DNA of 64,000 nt, taken from contig CAVCGL010000001.1 of NCBI GenBank assembly GCA_963601915.1, positions 186,001-250,000 of the forward strand. Reading direction: 5' to 3'. The position numbers and the translations under genes are program-made. Positions 34,464-43,655 of this stretch are shown one piece after another. This DNA comes from Butyricicoccus_A sp963601915 (GTDB lineage: Bacteria > Bacillota > Clostridia > Oscillospirales > Butyricicoccaceae). Every line of letters starts with the position of its first letter. Position 1 is the stretch's first letter. The notes under the pieces were generated by a model. It was not told where the DNA came from, did no database searches, and saw only the letters and a list, made by a program, of their open reading frames with translations.

Positions 34464-35399
34464 ATGCATTTTACGGGAACCATTTGGAGACCGCCATATG
34501 AAGCGGAGTCGCTGCTGCTGGAGGTGACGGCGGGATGTACCCATCACAAGTGCAAATTTTGCACGCTGTATGAGGATCTTCCGTTTTCTTTCAAGATGTC
34601 TCCGATGCAGGACATAACAAGCGATTTGCTGGAAATTCAGACTGCATATTATCATCCGATGGTGAATCAAACGATGAAGCTGACAGGACAACCACAGAGA
34701 GAAAGATTCAAACGAGCGTTTTTGACGGGAGCCAATCCATTTGTTTTGCAGACGGAGCGCTTACTGAAAATTGCTGCACATATTTACGAGTATATTCCCG
34801 CAGTCAAAACCATCGGATGCTTTGCACGAATCACAGATATAGAACAAAAAACAGAGGAAGAATTGCTGGCATTGCGAAACGCGGGCTATACTGGTTTGAC
34901 CATTGGCATGGAAACGGGAGATACGGACGCGCTGCAGTTTATGAACAAGGGATACACGGCGCAGGATATTGTCAAACAGTGCAAGCGCTTAGATGCTGCC
35001 GATATTAGCTATGCGTTTTTCTATCTGACCGGAATTTCCGGTGCGGGGAAAGGAGCACTTGGCGCAACGCGAACGGCGGATATTTGCAACCAGCTGCACC
35101 CGAAGCTGATCGGAGCCAATATGCTGACGATTTATCCAAATTCCGAACTGTATCAAGAAATTCAGCGTGGAAATTGGAAGGAAGAACGTGAGGTGGAAAA
35201 ATATCAGGAATTGCAGGTGTTGATAGAACGATTGGACATTCCGGTACAATTTGCTGCGATGGGTGCGTCCAATGCCGTTCCTATGTACGGAAATCTGCCG
35301 CAAGATAAAGAAAAACTTCTTATGACATTAAACCATATCATCACGCAGATTGGAGAAAAACAGCTGAGGGATTATCGAACACATCTTCGGCATTTATAG
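34464..35399 (+). CDS. Radical SAM protein
   Basis: A 311-residue radical SAM enzyme. The iron-sulfur motif is CTHHKCKFC (CxxxxCxxC in this arrangement, residues 24-32), after LLLEVTAGC. ERFKRAFLTGANPFVLQTERL, TIGMETGDTDALQFMNKGY and MLTIYPNSELYQEI fit the Elp3/HemN-like subgroup, often annotated only as radical SAM protein. Function unknown. The ATG at 34464 follows GAGGAGTGAG; an in-frame start at 34290 would run through the promoter region. Divergent from HxlR and followed after five bases by the ANTAR gene. Confidence 0.85.
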   Translation: MHFTGTIWRPPYEAESLLLEVTAGCTHHKCKFCTLYEDLPFSFKMSPMQDITSDLLEIQTAYYHPMVNQTMKLTGQPQRERFKRAFLTGANPFVLQTERLLKIAAHIYEYIPAVKTIGCFARITDIEQKTEEELLALRNAGYTGLTIGMETGDTDALQFMNKGYTAQDIVKQCKRLDAADISYAFFYLTGISGAGKGALGATRTADICNQLHPKLIGANMLTIYPNSELYQEIQRGNWKEEREVEKYQELQVLIERLDIPVQFAAMGASNAVPMYGNLPQDKEKLLMTLNHIITQIGEKQLRDYRTHLRHL

Positions 35400-35404
35400 A
35401 GCTT

Positions 35405-35959
35405 ATGAAACGGGTTTTACTTATCGGTGCGTCTGTAAAGCACATGGATGATATGAAACGGTTCGTCTACAATGTATATGCAGAAAAACAGGTTGATTCA
35501 GCACATTCTGCTGAACAAGCACGCGGAATTTTGCAAAATAAGTGCTTCGATTTCGTGATTGTTGATATACCTTCCGTGAATTCCTGGGAATATCAGATCA
35601 CACATACGATGGATAAACAGACGAGCGCATTTATTCTCCTGCTTGTTCCACAAAAATTTTCGCTTTCCGTGCAGAATGCGCATATGTTAGGAATGATAAT
35701 GGAAAAACCGATTTCCCGTGTGACATTTGTGGAGACGCTGCGTTTGATAGATTTGGTGCTTTCTCTGCAAAAAGAGAAGAAAGAACTGCAACAAAGGTTA
35801 TCGGATATTTGTATTGTCAGTCGAGCCAAGCGTTTGCTGATGGAAAGAGAACAGATGAGCGAATCGGAAGCCTATTTGTATATCAAAAATCAGGCAATGC
35901 ATCGGCATCAAGCCAAAAGAGTCATTGCACAAACGATTCTGCACCGTTATCAGATATGA
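35405..35959 (+). CDS. ANTAR-domain antitermination response regulator
   Basis: A 184-residue protein with a receiver-like N-terminal half, a coiled segment (LSLQKEKKELQQRLSD) and a C-terminal ANTAR domain (about 133-182: SRAKRLLMEREQMSESEAYLYIKNQAMHRHQAKRVIAQTIL). ANTAR proteins bind twin RNA hairpins and prevent termination. The receiver keeps Asp54 (VIVDIPS) and the Lys of MEKPIS but lacks the usual acidic pair after the first strand (LLIGASVKH), so normal phosphorylation is doubtful. No adjacent kinase. Five bases after the radical SAM gene with a weak ribosome site, so translation is probably coupled. Confidence 0.88.
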   Translation: MKRVLLIGASVKHMDDMKRFVYNVYAEKQVDSAHSAEQARGILQNKCFDFVIVDIPSVNSWEYQITHTMDKQTSAFILLLVPQKFSLSVQNAHMLGMIMEKPISRVTFVETLRLIDLVLSLQKEKKELQQRLSDICIVSRAKRLLMEREQMSESEAYLYIKNQAMHRHQAKRVIAQTILHRYQI

Positions 35960-35960
35960 C

Positions 35961-35987
35961 AAAACCGCCCGAAAGGGCGGTTTTGTT
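35961..35987 (+). terminator. Terminator after the ANTAR gene
   Basis: AAAACCGCCC and GGGCGGTTTT around GAAA, immediately after the stop. Confidence 0.9.
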
Positions 35988-35992
35988 TCATA

Positions 35993-37447
35993 TTACGGTT
36001 TACATGTTCCGCAAGGGGAATAACCCTGCGAGATGAGATCGGAGCGTTTGCCGGTAAACGATTTTTTGTTTGCCGCGCTGATCTTATTGACGCTGGAACA
36101 GCTTGGTTTGTGGAACTTCTTAGAATTGGTATTCAAAATATACGTTCCGGTTGTTTCGCCGCTCGGCTGAGAAGGCGTAGAGGTTTGATAGCTGTCGCCG
36201 GTCACATAATCCACCACGATACTAGGCTGTACATTATAGCAGTATACGCAGAAGGTGATACCGGCGCCGTTGTCCTCAACGGACTGTGCCTCCATCAGTA
36301 CGCCGTTTGCCACCGCATCGTCTCCCTCAAATACCGGTGTGACACGGTACAACACATGATTCTGGGTTTCTTTTACATAGTCTGCGACCATATTTTCAAA
36401 GTCCAACATACCTTGCACATTGAGATAGCGCGTGCCGGTGATAAGGTTTAATTTGTTCGCATTCTCCGCGGTCAATTGATACCCAATCAGATGGCAGCGA
36501 TTATATAAATACTTGCCGTCTACAATGTCATATTTTACTGAATGCCAACCGGTCGGTTTGACACTGCTGATGTCGCCGCGCGGTTCTGTCGGCATCAGAT
36601 CAACGCCGACGTTGGCATAGGCTTCATCGCAGCGTCCCATCCAATCCAAATCACTATATCGCTCGAAAGAAACAGTTGTTTTGTCAGAGCTGGTGAAAAA
36701 TGGCGTGTTGTTGTTGACAATGGCATAGGCTGACGTAGAGTAATCGGGCACATCATCGTAATGGAAACCGGTGGGAGAAATCGCCGCCGGTTTGTTTTCG
36801 ATGCCTCCTGTGTAATTGGTCAGCATCGCGGCGGTTTCCGCGCGAATCGCATGGTCTAGCGGCTTTAAGTACCGCTTTCCGTTAGAAGTAGAACCGGAGA
36901 TAACACCGTTTTGCACTGCCCAGCGCATCGCGGTTGTTGCCCAGATGTCCACGCGGCTGCTGTCTGCGAAGTCGGATAAGCTGCCATCGGTGTACGGCTT
37001 TCCGGCATCTGCATACAAGAACACAGCGATCTGTTCGCGGGTGACATTGTCGTTTGGACTGAACGTTGTGGAGGAAGTGCCGCCCGTGATGCCGTTTTGA
37101 CTTGCCCAGAGCACGGCATGGTAATACCAATCGTTTGATTTGACATCGGAAAAGGGATTGTTTTCATTGACAGATGGTCTGCCTGCGATGTTGTACAGGG
37201 TTTGAACAAATGCTGCTCGTGTCGTTGTGCCGCGTGGAACAAACGTTGTGTTGGACGTGCCGCTCATGTAGCCCTTGTCAAATACGGTCTGCACGGCGTT
37301 ACAGTACCAATCAGAAGAGCTGACATCGGCAAATCGATGGGCAACTTTGGTCGGCGTATTCCAGGCAAATGCACCGGTACAAATCGTGCTTACCGTGAGA
37401 GCGGCTGTCAACAGACAAGCGCCGAATTTTTGTTTGATTTTTTTCAA
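35993..37447 (-). CDS. Secreted SLH-domain DNA/RNA non-specific endonuclease
   Basis: A 484-residue protein: signal peptide (KKIKQKFGACLLTAALTVSTICTGAFA), three S-layer homology repeats (about residues 35-215, each with a DW(Y/W)Y/FADV-type pattern such as DVSSSDWYCNAVQTVFDKGYMSG), a nuclease domain (about 250-420) with the active-site stretch YLYNRCHLIGYQLTAENANKLNLITGTRYLN, and a C-terminal YILNTNSKKFHKPSCSSVNKI...GYSPCGTCKP motif with three Cys that probably binds metal or nucleic acid. SLH repeats tether it to the wall polymer. It may scavenge nucleotides from external DNA or aid uptake. Single gene, converging on the ANTAR gene. Confidence 0.88.
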   Translation of the reverse strand: MKKIKQKFGACLLTAALTVSTICTGAFAWNTPTKVAHRFADVSSSDWYCNAVQTVFDKGYMSGTSNTTFVPRGTTTRAAFVQTLYNIAGRPSVNENNPFSDVKSNDWYYHAVLWASQNGITGGTSSTTFSPNDNVTREQIAVFLYADAGKPYTDGSLSDFADSSRVDIWATTAMRWAVQNGVISGSTSNGKRYLKPLDHAIRAETAAMLTNYTGGIENKPAAISPTGFHYDDVPDYSTSAYAIVNNNTPFFTSSDKTTVSFERYSDLDWMGRCDEAYANVGVDLMPTEPRGDISSVKPTGWHSVKYDIVDGKYLYNRCHLIGYQLTAENANKLNLITGTRYLNVQGMLDFENMVADYVKETQNHVLYRVTPVFEGDDAVANGVLMEAQSVEDNGAGITFCVYCYNVQPSIVVDYVTGDSYQTSTPSQPSGETTGTYILNTNSKKFHKPSCSSVNKISAANKKSFTGKRSDLISQGYSPCGTCKP

Positions 37448-37462
37448 CAGTATCTCTCCTTT

Positions 37463-37885
37463 TTATTTCGATGCAGGAATATATATTTCTTCCGTGATGC
37501 GCTCATGGGAGTTCCCTGCAAAATCTGTGGTTTCTACCTGTGTCCAATGCGGTTGTGTCAGGTTGAGATTTAGACGAAAATCCGTGGGATAGCTGCGATT
37601 CCAGCGATACAAAATAACGGCTTCGATCCGGGACTTGACTTCTGCCAGAGAACAGGTTTCAACAAAGCAGAAATCGCCAGCTGCCGCTTCGTGCAAAAAC
37701 TGTTCTGACACAACAATTTGTGATGCCTGTTCCGCGGCAAACTGTCCATAAGAATAGGCGTTCATCCATAGCCTTTTGTTGTGCGTGCGCTGTAAAATGC
37801 GTTTTCGCAGCACACAATCTTGGCTTTGCCGCCGATGATTAAACAGCATCCCGCCGTGGTCATCAATGGCACAGATGACAATCAT
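37463..37885 (-). CDS. Conserved small protein of unknown function
   Basis: A 140-residue cytoplasmic protein starting MIVICAIDDHGGMLFNHRRQSQD with an AAAGGAG site before it. Similar proteins occur in Clostridia, sometimes annotated ribonuclease Z without evidence (recalled, not searched). Features: many Arg/His in the first half (HRRQSQDCVLRKRIL), WMNAYSYGQF, and the C-terminal VILYRWNRSYPTDFRLNL and HERITEEIYI. No membrane segment or known catalytic motif. It lies 15 bases before the SLH nuclease gene in the same direction, so the two are probably cotranscribed. Confidence 0.75.
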   Translation of the reverse strand: MIVICAIDDHGGMLFNHRRQSQDCVLRKRILQRTHNKRLWMNAYSYGQFAAEQASQIVVSEQFLHEAAAGDFCFVETCSLAEVKSRIEAVILYRWNRSYPTDFRLNLNLTQPHWTQVETTDFAGNSHERITEEIYIPASK

Positions 37886-37968
37886 GCAATCATCTCCTTT
37901 CGTCTCGTAGTGTAACATATATGATACGAAAAAGCAAAATCGCTTCCCGCAATTGGGAAGCGATACCG

Positions 37969-39183
37969 TTATGTAGGAATTGTGCGAACCGTAAAGAAAA
38001 AGGTGGTGCCTTTGCCAACTTCCGTCTGCACCCAAATGGTTTCATGCAGTCCATAGATGATTTCATTGGCGATGGCAAGTCCCAATCCGCTGCCGGTCGG
38101 ATTGTCTACTTCACTTTTGTAAAAGCGTTCAAAAATATGCGGCAAATCGTCAGAGGAAATACCGCGTCCGGTGTCATTGACACGAATCGTTACTTGACCG
38201 TATTTTGTTGTGGCGTTGAGCATAATGCTGCCGCCTTCTTCGACGAATTTGAGTGCATTATCCAGCAAAATTTCTAACAGCTGTATCACACGATCTGCAT
38301 CGGTATATAGCTTGGGCAAATTCCAAATGCTTTTTTCAATCGAAAACAATAAGCCTAGATCTTCACAGCGCGATACATAGCGGTTTTGAATCAGACTGAA
38401 AATTTCCTCCGGTTCAACCTCTGTTTTGTGAAATGTAATACGGCTGTCCTGTAATTTTGACAGTTCAATGATTTGCAGGACAGAGTGTTCCAGTAGACGA
38501 GATTCACGAGAAATGATACCGTAATAGCGGCTGAGGGTTGCTTCGTCATCGACCAAGCCTTCGCTCAGCGTCTCTGTAATTGCTTGAATTGAGGCGATTG
38601 GCGTTTTTAATTCATGGCTGATGTTTGCAATATATTGATGATAAATCGATTCGACTTCTTCACGGCTTTTTCGCTGCGTCAACACACTGTAAATTACAAC
38701 GATGTACAGCAGCGTACACACCAGTGCATAGGAGACAAGGACAAAGGGAATATATTCTAGGGATTGCGTCAGATATACTTCTCCTAAAAATGTGTTGTCC
38801 CGAAAGACCGGAGCACCCGCCACGACAACAATTGCAAACGGCCGTGCGGAAAATGGCAGGGCATAGACAGAACGCTGTTTGTCATAATACTGCGAATATA
38901 AATCCGTGTATTTTTGAAAGGGGAACTGGCGCTGACCGTAGTATGTATGCAGGGGTTCTGTGCCAGTTTCCGTCTGATAGAAAACGCTGCATGTCAAATA
39001 TTGTTCTGGCTGCGAGATGCTGCCGGTTTCAGAAATTTCCGTTGCGGCATTTTGTGCTAAGTCCCGCATGTCCATATGAATGCGGCACTGAAAGAAATAA
39101 ATAGAGAACAGACCGACAAACAGCACAAGACAATAAAACAGCACAATTTGGACATAGCGTTCCGCTTTGTTATCTGAAATCAT
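37969..39183 (-). CDS. Sensor histidine kinase
   Basis: A 404-residue membrane kinase. Two transmembrane helices (about 12-31 and 146-168) enclose an external sensor domain of about 115 residues. The dimerisation box ISHELKTPIASIQAITETL has His190. The ATPase motifs are DNALKFVEEGG (N box), DTGRGISSDDLPHIFERFYK (G1/F) and GSGLGLAI (G2). It overlaps the upstream response regulator stop by four bases. The signal is unknown. Adjacent and divergent to a BCCT transporter. Confidence 0.94.
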   Translation of the reverse strand: MISDNKAERYVQIVLFYCLVLFVGLFSIYFFQCRIHMDMRDLAQNAATEISETGSISQPEQYLTCSVFYQTETGTEPLHTYYGQRQFPFQKYTDLYSQYYDKQRSVYALPFSARPFAIVVVAGAPVFRDNTFLGEVYLTQSLEYIPFVLVSYALVCTLLYIVVIYSVLTQRKSREEVESIYHQYIANISHELKTPIASIQAITETLSEGLVDDEATLSRYYGIISRESRLLEHSVLQIIELSKLQDSRITFHKTEVEPEEIFSLIQNRYVSRCEDLGLLFSIEKSIWNLPKLYTDADRVIQLLEILLDNALKFVEEGGSIMLNATTKYGQVTIRVNDTGRGISSDDLPHIFERFYKSEVDNPTGSGLGLAIANEIIYGLHETIWVQTEVGKGTTFFFTVRTIPT

Positions 39184-39884
39184 GTGATGCCTCCGAGCCG
39201 ATAGCCGACACCGTAAATGGATTGAATGGCATAGTGAACGTTTTCTGTCGGTAATTTTTTGCGGATCCGTTTGACGACAGCGTCTACGGCTCGCGTATCT
39301 CCATAATAATCATATCCCCAAACGGCCTTTAAAATTTGTTCTCGGTTGAGAACCTTTTGTGCATTGCGAATGAGATACGCGAGTAGATGCACTTCTTTGG
39401 CTGTCATGTCCAGCTTTTCGCCATTGGACAGCACGTCCATCGTGTCCAAATTGACGGACAATTCCTGATAATGCAGGATGTTCTGTTTTGGTGTGTTTTC
39501 AGCAAGACGCTGCGCCTTGGCAGAGCGTGACAGAATCTTTTTTACGCGGAGCGAAACTTCTCTCGGGGAGAATGGCTTGGTTACATAATCATCTCCGCCA
39601 AGTTCTAATCCGACAATGCGGTCGATTTCCTCACTGCGTGCGCTGAGGAAGATAATGGGAACCTCGCTCTCTCGCCGAATGGTGCGACATACTTCTGTGC
39701 CATTCATATTCGGCAGCATAATATCCAGGATAATTAAATCAATCTCGTGTTGTTTCCATTCGGAAAGCACGGCTTCTCCGTCATAAACAGAAATGACGTG
39801 AATGCCTTCATCGTTGAGAAAACGGGTCAAACTTTCATGAACCGCTTCTTTGTCATCACAGATCAGCACTGTGTAATCGTTCAT
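39180..39884 (-). CDS. OmpR-family response regulator
   Basis: A 234-residue regulator. The receiver has the acidic pair in LICDDKEAV, the phosphorylation Asp in LIILDIMLPNMNG and the Lys in VTKPFSPRE. The C-terminal winged helix includes MTAKEVHLLAYLIRNAQKVLNREQILKAVWGYDYYGDTRAVDAVVKRIRKKL. The start is placed at 39884 for spacing to GAAGGTG; ATGs at 39887 and 39899 are alternatives. Cotranscribed with the kinase gene; its most likely nearby target is the divergent transporter, unproven. Confidence 0.94.
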   Translation of the reverse strand: MNDYTVLICDDKEAVHESLTRFLNDEGIHVISVYDGEAVLSEWKQHEIDLIILDIMLPNMNGTEVCRTIRRESEVPIIFLSARSEEIDRIVGLELGGDDYVTKPFSPREVSLRVKKILSRSAKAQRLAENTPKQNILHYQELSVNLDTMDVLSNGEKLDMTAKEVHLLAYLIRNAQKVLNREQILKAVWGYDYYGDTRAVDAVVKRIRKKLPTENVHYAIQSIYGVGYRLGGIT

Positions 39885-40119
39885 CATAAACACCTTCATT
39901 CTTTGTGAAAAATAAATAAAGTAAAATCAAAATAGCTGCATGGAAGATGGAAAATATCACAAAGATGGCGGATTTTTGTCATATTTCTGCCGCATTGTTT
40001 GTTTATACTATAACCAACACAAAAAGTAACACAAAATTTGGATGACTGCCGGTCAATATGAAGTATACCAGATATTGACATGGAGTGCAAGAAGTGTTGC
40101 AAAATGGAGAGGAGAATAT

Positions 40120-41775
40120 ATGATGAACGGAACAAAAGAGAAAGGAAAAGTAAGATGGCCTGTCATGTCAGTCACCATTATTTTGTTTGCCCTCATGCTC
40201 GTTGCCATTGTTGTGAATGCAGAAAAATTCTATGACATTTTAAACAACTTGGTCATGAACAACCTCATGTGGGGACTGGGATGGTTTACCTCCTTGGTAT
40301 GTCTGCTGATGGTCATCGTATGTGTTGTATTTATGGTCACGCCATTGGGAAAGATCAAGCTTGGCGGACCAAACGCAAAACCGAAATTTACGTACTTACA
40401 GTGGTTCGGCATTTCCCTCTGCACGGGCATTGGCGCAGGCGTTGTATTCTGGGGCGCCGCAGAGCCGTTGCTGTTCACGATGGAGCCTGATCCGTCTACC
40501 GGATTGGTCGGCGGTTCCAATGCTTCACTGGTTTGGTCAATGGTACACTGTTTCCTGCAGTGGGGCTTTACACCGTATGCGACCTGTGTTGTTATGGGTG
40601 TTATCCTCGCCTATGTTATCCTGAATAAGGGTGCACCGTTTAAGGCATCCGCTTGTTTGGTACCGATTTTTGGCAAAGATGCGGCAAATACCAAGTGGGC
40701 AACCGCATTTGATGCATGGTCTGCGTTTGCACTGACCGGTGCAGTAGCAGGCGGCTTGGGATATGGCGCGATGCAGCTTTCCGCAGGTGTTAAAGCGTTC
40801 GCTGGCATTGAACCGTCTACGATGATGTATGTTGGCATTATTGCCTGCATGTTCGTCTTTTATAACTTGTCTGCAGTATCCGGCTTGAGAAACGGCATTA
40901 CGATGCTGTCCAACCTGAACACGAGATTCTTCTTTGTTTTGTTAATCTTTGTGTTCTTGGCAGGCCCAACGGCATATATTTGTAACCTGTTCACTCACAG
41001 CCTTGGCAATTATATGAACGAGTTCTTCTCGGCAAGCCTGTACACGGCTCCGTTCGCAGATTCCGGCAATTGGCCGCAGAACTGGGATATGTACTGGTGG
41101 GGTGACTGGATGGCATATGCGCCGCTGCTCGGTTTGTTTATGGTTCGTGTTGGCTATGGCCGCACCCTTCGTGAATTTGTTCTGATTGAATGGGTATTCC
41201 CGGCACTGTTCGGCATCGTTTGGTTCTCTGTATTTGGCGGAACCATTCTCCACGCACAGTTGTTTGACGGCATTGATTTCTACAGCATTTATCTCAATGA
41301 CGGCGCAGAAGCGCTGACACTGTCCATGTTTAATGTCCTTCCGCTGAGCAAGATTGCAAAAATTATCATGCTGATTATTATTACCATATCGCTGGTAACA
41401 CAGTGTGATTCGATGGCAGTAACCCTGGCAGGCATGTCCATTGAAGGCTCGGATGATACGCATGAACCGCCGGTATGGCTCAAGCTGTTCTGGGGCATCG
41501 TATTTGCAGTCATTGCCATGGTATTTGTTGTACTCGGCGGCATCGGAGGTGTAAAAACGATTAAATCGTTCTGCGGCATTCCACTTTGCTTCATGTGCCT
41601 GTTCATTTTGTTGGGCTTCCTCAAATATATGGCGAAGAGGCCGAGAAAGGCAAACGGCGAATACGAGTATGAGCCGGAAGTGGCAGAAGCACCGGACAAC
41701 GGTGAACCGCCTGCGGAACTGGATTTCATCGACAAATTCTTCGCAAAGCTCGCTGGCGGAAAGAAAAAGCAGTAA
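40120..41775 (+). CDS. BCCT-family betaine/carnitine/choline transporter
   Basis: A 551-residue membrane protein with about twelve hydrophobic segments and a charged C-terminal tail. Family features are GIGAGVVFWGAAEPLLF, GLGYGAMQLSAGV and the tryptophan-rich NWPQNWDMYWWGDWMAYAPLLGLFMVRVGYGRTLREF, which holds the aromatic box region that binds the trimethylammonium group. It takes up quaternary ammonium compounds by ion coupling or exchange; which one is unclear. The start at 40120 follows GGAGAGGAG. Own terminator; divergent from the two-component genes. Confidence 0.92.
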   Translation: MMNGTKEKGKVRWPVMSVTIILFALMLVAIVVNAEKFYDILNNLVMNNLMWGLGWFTSLVCLLMVIVCVVFMVTPLGKIKLGGPNAKPKFTYLQWFGISLCTGIGAGVVFWGAAEPLLFTMEPDPSTGLVGGSNASLVWSMVHCFLQWGFTPYATCVVMGVILAYVILNKGAPFKASACLVPIFGKDAANTKWATAFDAWSAFALTGAVAGGLGYGAMQLSAGVKAFAGIEPSTMMYVGIIACMFVFYNLSAVSGLRNGITMLSNLNTRFFFVLLIFVFLAGPTAYICNLFTHSLGNYMNEFFSASLYTAPFADSGNWPQNWDMYWWGDWMAYAPLLGLFMVRVGYGRTLREFVLIEWVFPALFGIVWFSVFGGTILHAQLFDGIDFYSIYLNDGAEALTLSMFNVLPLSKIAKIIMLIIITISLVTQCDSMAVTLAGMSIEGSDDTHEPPVWLKLFWGIVFAVIAMVFVVLGGIGGVKTIKSFCGIPLCFMCLFILLGFLKYMAKRPRKANGEYEYEPEVAEAPDNGEPPAELDFIDKFFAKLAGGKKKQ

Positions 41776-41810
41776 GTGATCCCAATTTTTTCATAAGATT
41801 CCCTGTCTTG

Positions 41811-41846
41811 CAGCAGCATTCCATATTGGAATGCTGCTGTATTTTA
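41811..41846 (+). terminator. Terminator after the BCCT gene
   Basis: CAGCAGCATTCCA and TGGAATGCTGCTG, a 13-base perfect stem, then TATTTTAT. Confidence 0.85.
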
Positions 41847-41861
41847 TGGAAAAAAACAGCA

Positions 41862-41890
41862 TTGACGTTGCTGTGCATCGATGGTATACT
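41862..41890 (+). promoter_or_regulatory. Promoter of the nitroreductase gene
   Basis: TTGACG (41862-41867) and TATACT (41885-41890) with a 17-base spacer. Confidence 0.75.
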
Positions 41891-41924
41891 GAAGACAAGA
41901 AAACCAAAGAGGAGGCTATTTGTT

Positions 41925-42476
41925 ATGAGCTTTATGGATATGGTATATAAGCGTGAGAGTTGCCGGTCGTATCAGGATAAGCCGGTTTCCCGCGAGCTGC
42001 TGACCAAGATTGTTGAGGCTGGCAGACTGGCACCGAGCGGATGCAATGCGCAGCCGTGGAAGTTCATCGTCATTGATGAGCCGGAAGCAAAGAAGAAAAT
42101 GTGCGAGGCACTGGTTGTCGAGGGCGGCGCAACGGGTTGTCCGTGGAGAGAGTCCGTACCGGCATTTATTGCGCTGGTAGAGGAGCATGCCAATGTCATG
42201 CCGGCTGTTTTGGATTACTACGGCGATTCTCAGCGATTTGCACAGGGTGACATCGGCATGGCTGCCATGAATATGATGTATGAAGCAGATGACCTCGGTT
42301 TGGCAACCTGCGTACTGGGCCTGAACGACCAGAAGAAGATGGAAGAGTCGCTTGGTATTCCGGCAGGACACACGGTTCGCATGGTTCTGGCTGTCGGATA
42401 CAGCGCAGAGAACAAGGAACCGCGCAAGAAGGTTCGTAAGCCGCTGGAGGAAGTTTGCAGCTTCAATCAGTGGTAA
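41925..42476 (+). CDS. Nitroreductase-family protein
   Basis: A 183-residue FMN enzyme. The FMN phosphate region is KRESCRSYQDKPVSRELLTKIVEAGRLAPSGCNAQPWKFIVI. DIGMAAMNMMYEADDLGLATCVLG and GHTVRMVLAVGYSAENKEPRKKVRKPLEEV complete the short class. Such enzymes reduce nitro compounds, quinones or flavins with NAD(P)H; the natural substrate is unknown. The start at 41925 follows GAGGAGG. Single gene with its own promoter and terminator. Confidence 0.92.
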   Translation: MSFMDMVYKRESCRSYQDKPVSRELLTKIVEAGRLAPSGCNAQPWKFIVIDEPEAKKKMCEALVVEGGATGCPWRESVPAFIALVEEHANVMPAVLDYYGDSQRFAQGDIGMAAMNMMYEADDLGLATCVLGLNDQKKMEESLGIPAGHTVRMVLAVGYSAENKEPRKKVRKPLEEVCSFNQW

Positions 42477-42485
42477 AAAGATGAG

Positions 42486-42516
42486 AAAAAGCGTGATCGT
42501 TTCGATCACGCTTTTT
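42486..42516. terminator. Terminator between the nitroreductase and LacI genes
   Basis: AAAAAGCGTGATCG and CGATCACGCTTTTT around TTT; symmetric, serves both directions. Confidence 0.9.
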
Positions 42517-42538
42517 TGTATGTACATAACAGCTCATT

Positions 42539-43615
42539 TCAGCTGCCTGTTTTTTCATACTCTATCGGTTTGGGATACGGCATCGTGCTGTTTCTCACCA
42601 CAAGTGCCGGTGGAATAACGATTTTTTGCGGAAAATGCCGCTCCGGCTGATGCGCTGGCGTAGAAGCGCGTTGATGCACGAGCTGTACGGCGGTTGCCGC
42701 CATGTAATCGAGATGCGGGCTGATGCTGGTCAGTGCCGGTTCGACGACAGAGGACATCACGGTGTCATTGAAACTGACAATGCTGATGTCTTCTGGGATT
42801 TTCAGATGTAAGCTGCGAAGTGCATGAATAGCACCGATGGCAGTTTCTTCGTTGACGGTGATCATAGCAGTCGGGCGCTTATCGCCGTCTATGGCGGAGA
42901 GACGCAGCTGCAGTTCATGTTCTACAGCGACTTGATTGCGCATTGGTGTTTCAAAAATCAGATTTTGTTCAAATAATCCGGCTTCCCGCATATAGTGTTC
43001 ATAGTAGCGGCGGCGCGGCTCTAAGACCATGCGCTGGGTCTCATCGGATAATTGCTTGGGACCGATATATCCGATGCGGGTATGACCGATGGAACGCAGG
43101 TAATCCAATGCCTGTTTGATGCCAAGCTCAAAATTTAACACGACCGAGTCATATAACAATTCATTCGGGGAAGAATCCCAAAATGTGATATTTCCGCTGA
43201 TGGCACGCAGGGAGTGTATTTGCTTGTCGGTAAAATAGCCGATGGCAATGATGCCGTCAATATCTGAAGCGGGTAGAGCGCAATATTCCTCTCCGACAGT
43301 GCGCAGTGTCACGGTCTGTAATTTCCGCTCGTAACAGGTTTGTTCCACGAAATTTTTGAGATATAAAAAGTACGGATCGGTCATTTGCTCGGCGGGAGAG
43401 AGCATTTCTGCAATGCCGATAAACATCGTATCTGCCAAAATGCGCTGGGTACGGCGGCCGGAACCGCCGGAATAACCGAGCTGATGTGCTGTATCAAAAA
43501 TAATGCGCCGTGTGTCCTCGCTGACTGTCATCAATGGATCGTTATTGAGAACGCGGGAAATCGTCGCGGCAGAAAAGCCGGTCTTTTCAGATAATATTTT
43601 CAGTGTGACAGCCAT
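42539..43615 (-). CDS. LacI-family transcriptional regulator
   Basis: A 358-residue repressor. The helix-turn-helix is TLKILSEKTGFSAATISRVLNNDPLMTVSEDTRRII (residues 3-38), followed by a periplasmic-binding-like sensor domain (GIAEMLSP, DGIIAIGYF, HTRIGYIGPKQLSDETQ, PTAMITVNEETAIGAIHAL, ISIVSFNDTVMSSVVEPALTSI). The architecture resembles EbgR/MsmR-type sugar regulators. No sugar genes adjoin it in the window, so its regulon lies elsewhere. Confidence 0.92.
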   Translation of the reverse strand: MAVTLKILSEKTGFSAATISRVLNNDPLMTVSEDTRRIIFDTAHQLGYSGGSGRRTQRILADTMFIGIAEMLSPAEQMTDPYFLYLKNFVEQTCYERKLQTVTLRTVGEEYCALPASDIDGIIAIGYFTDKQIHSLRAISGNITFWDSSPNELLYDSVVLNFELGIKQALDYLRSIGHTRIGYIGPKQLSDETQRMVLEPRRRYYEHYMREAGLFEQNLIFETPMRNQVAVEHELQLRLSAIDGDKRPTAMITVNEETAIGAIHALRSLHLKIPEDISIVSFNDTVMSSVVEPALTSISPHLDYMAATAVQLVHQRASTPAHQPERHFPQKIVIPPALVVRNSTMPYPKPIEYEKTGS

Positions 43616-43655
43616 AGGGCACTGCCTCCTTTGGATTACAGTAGGAAATCATGTG

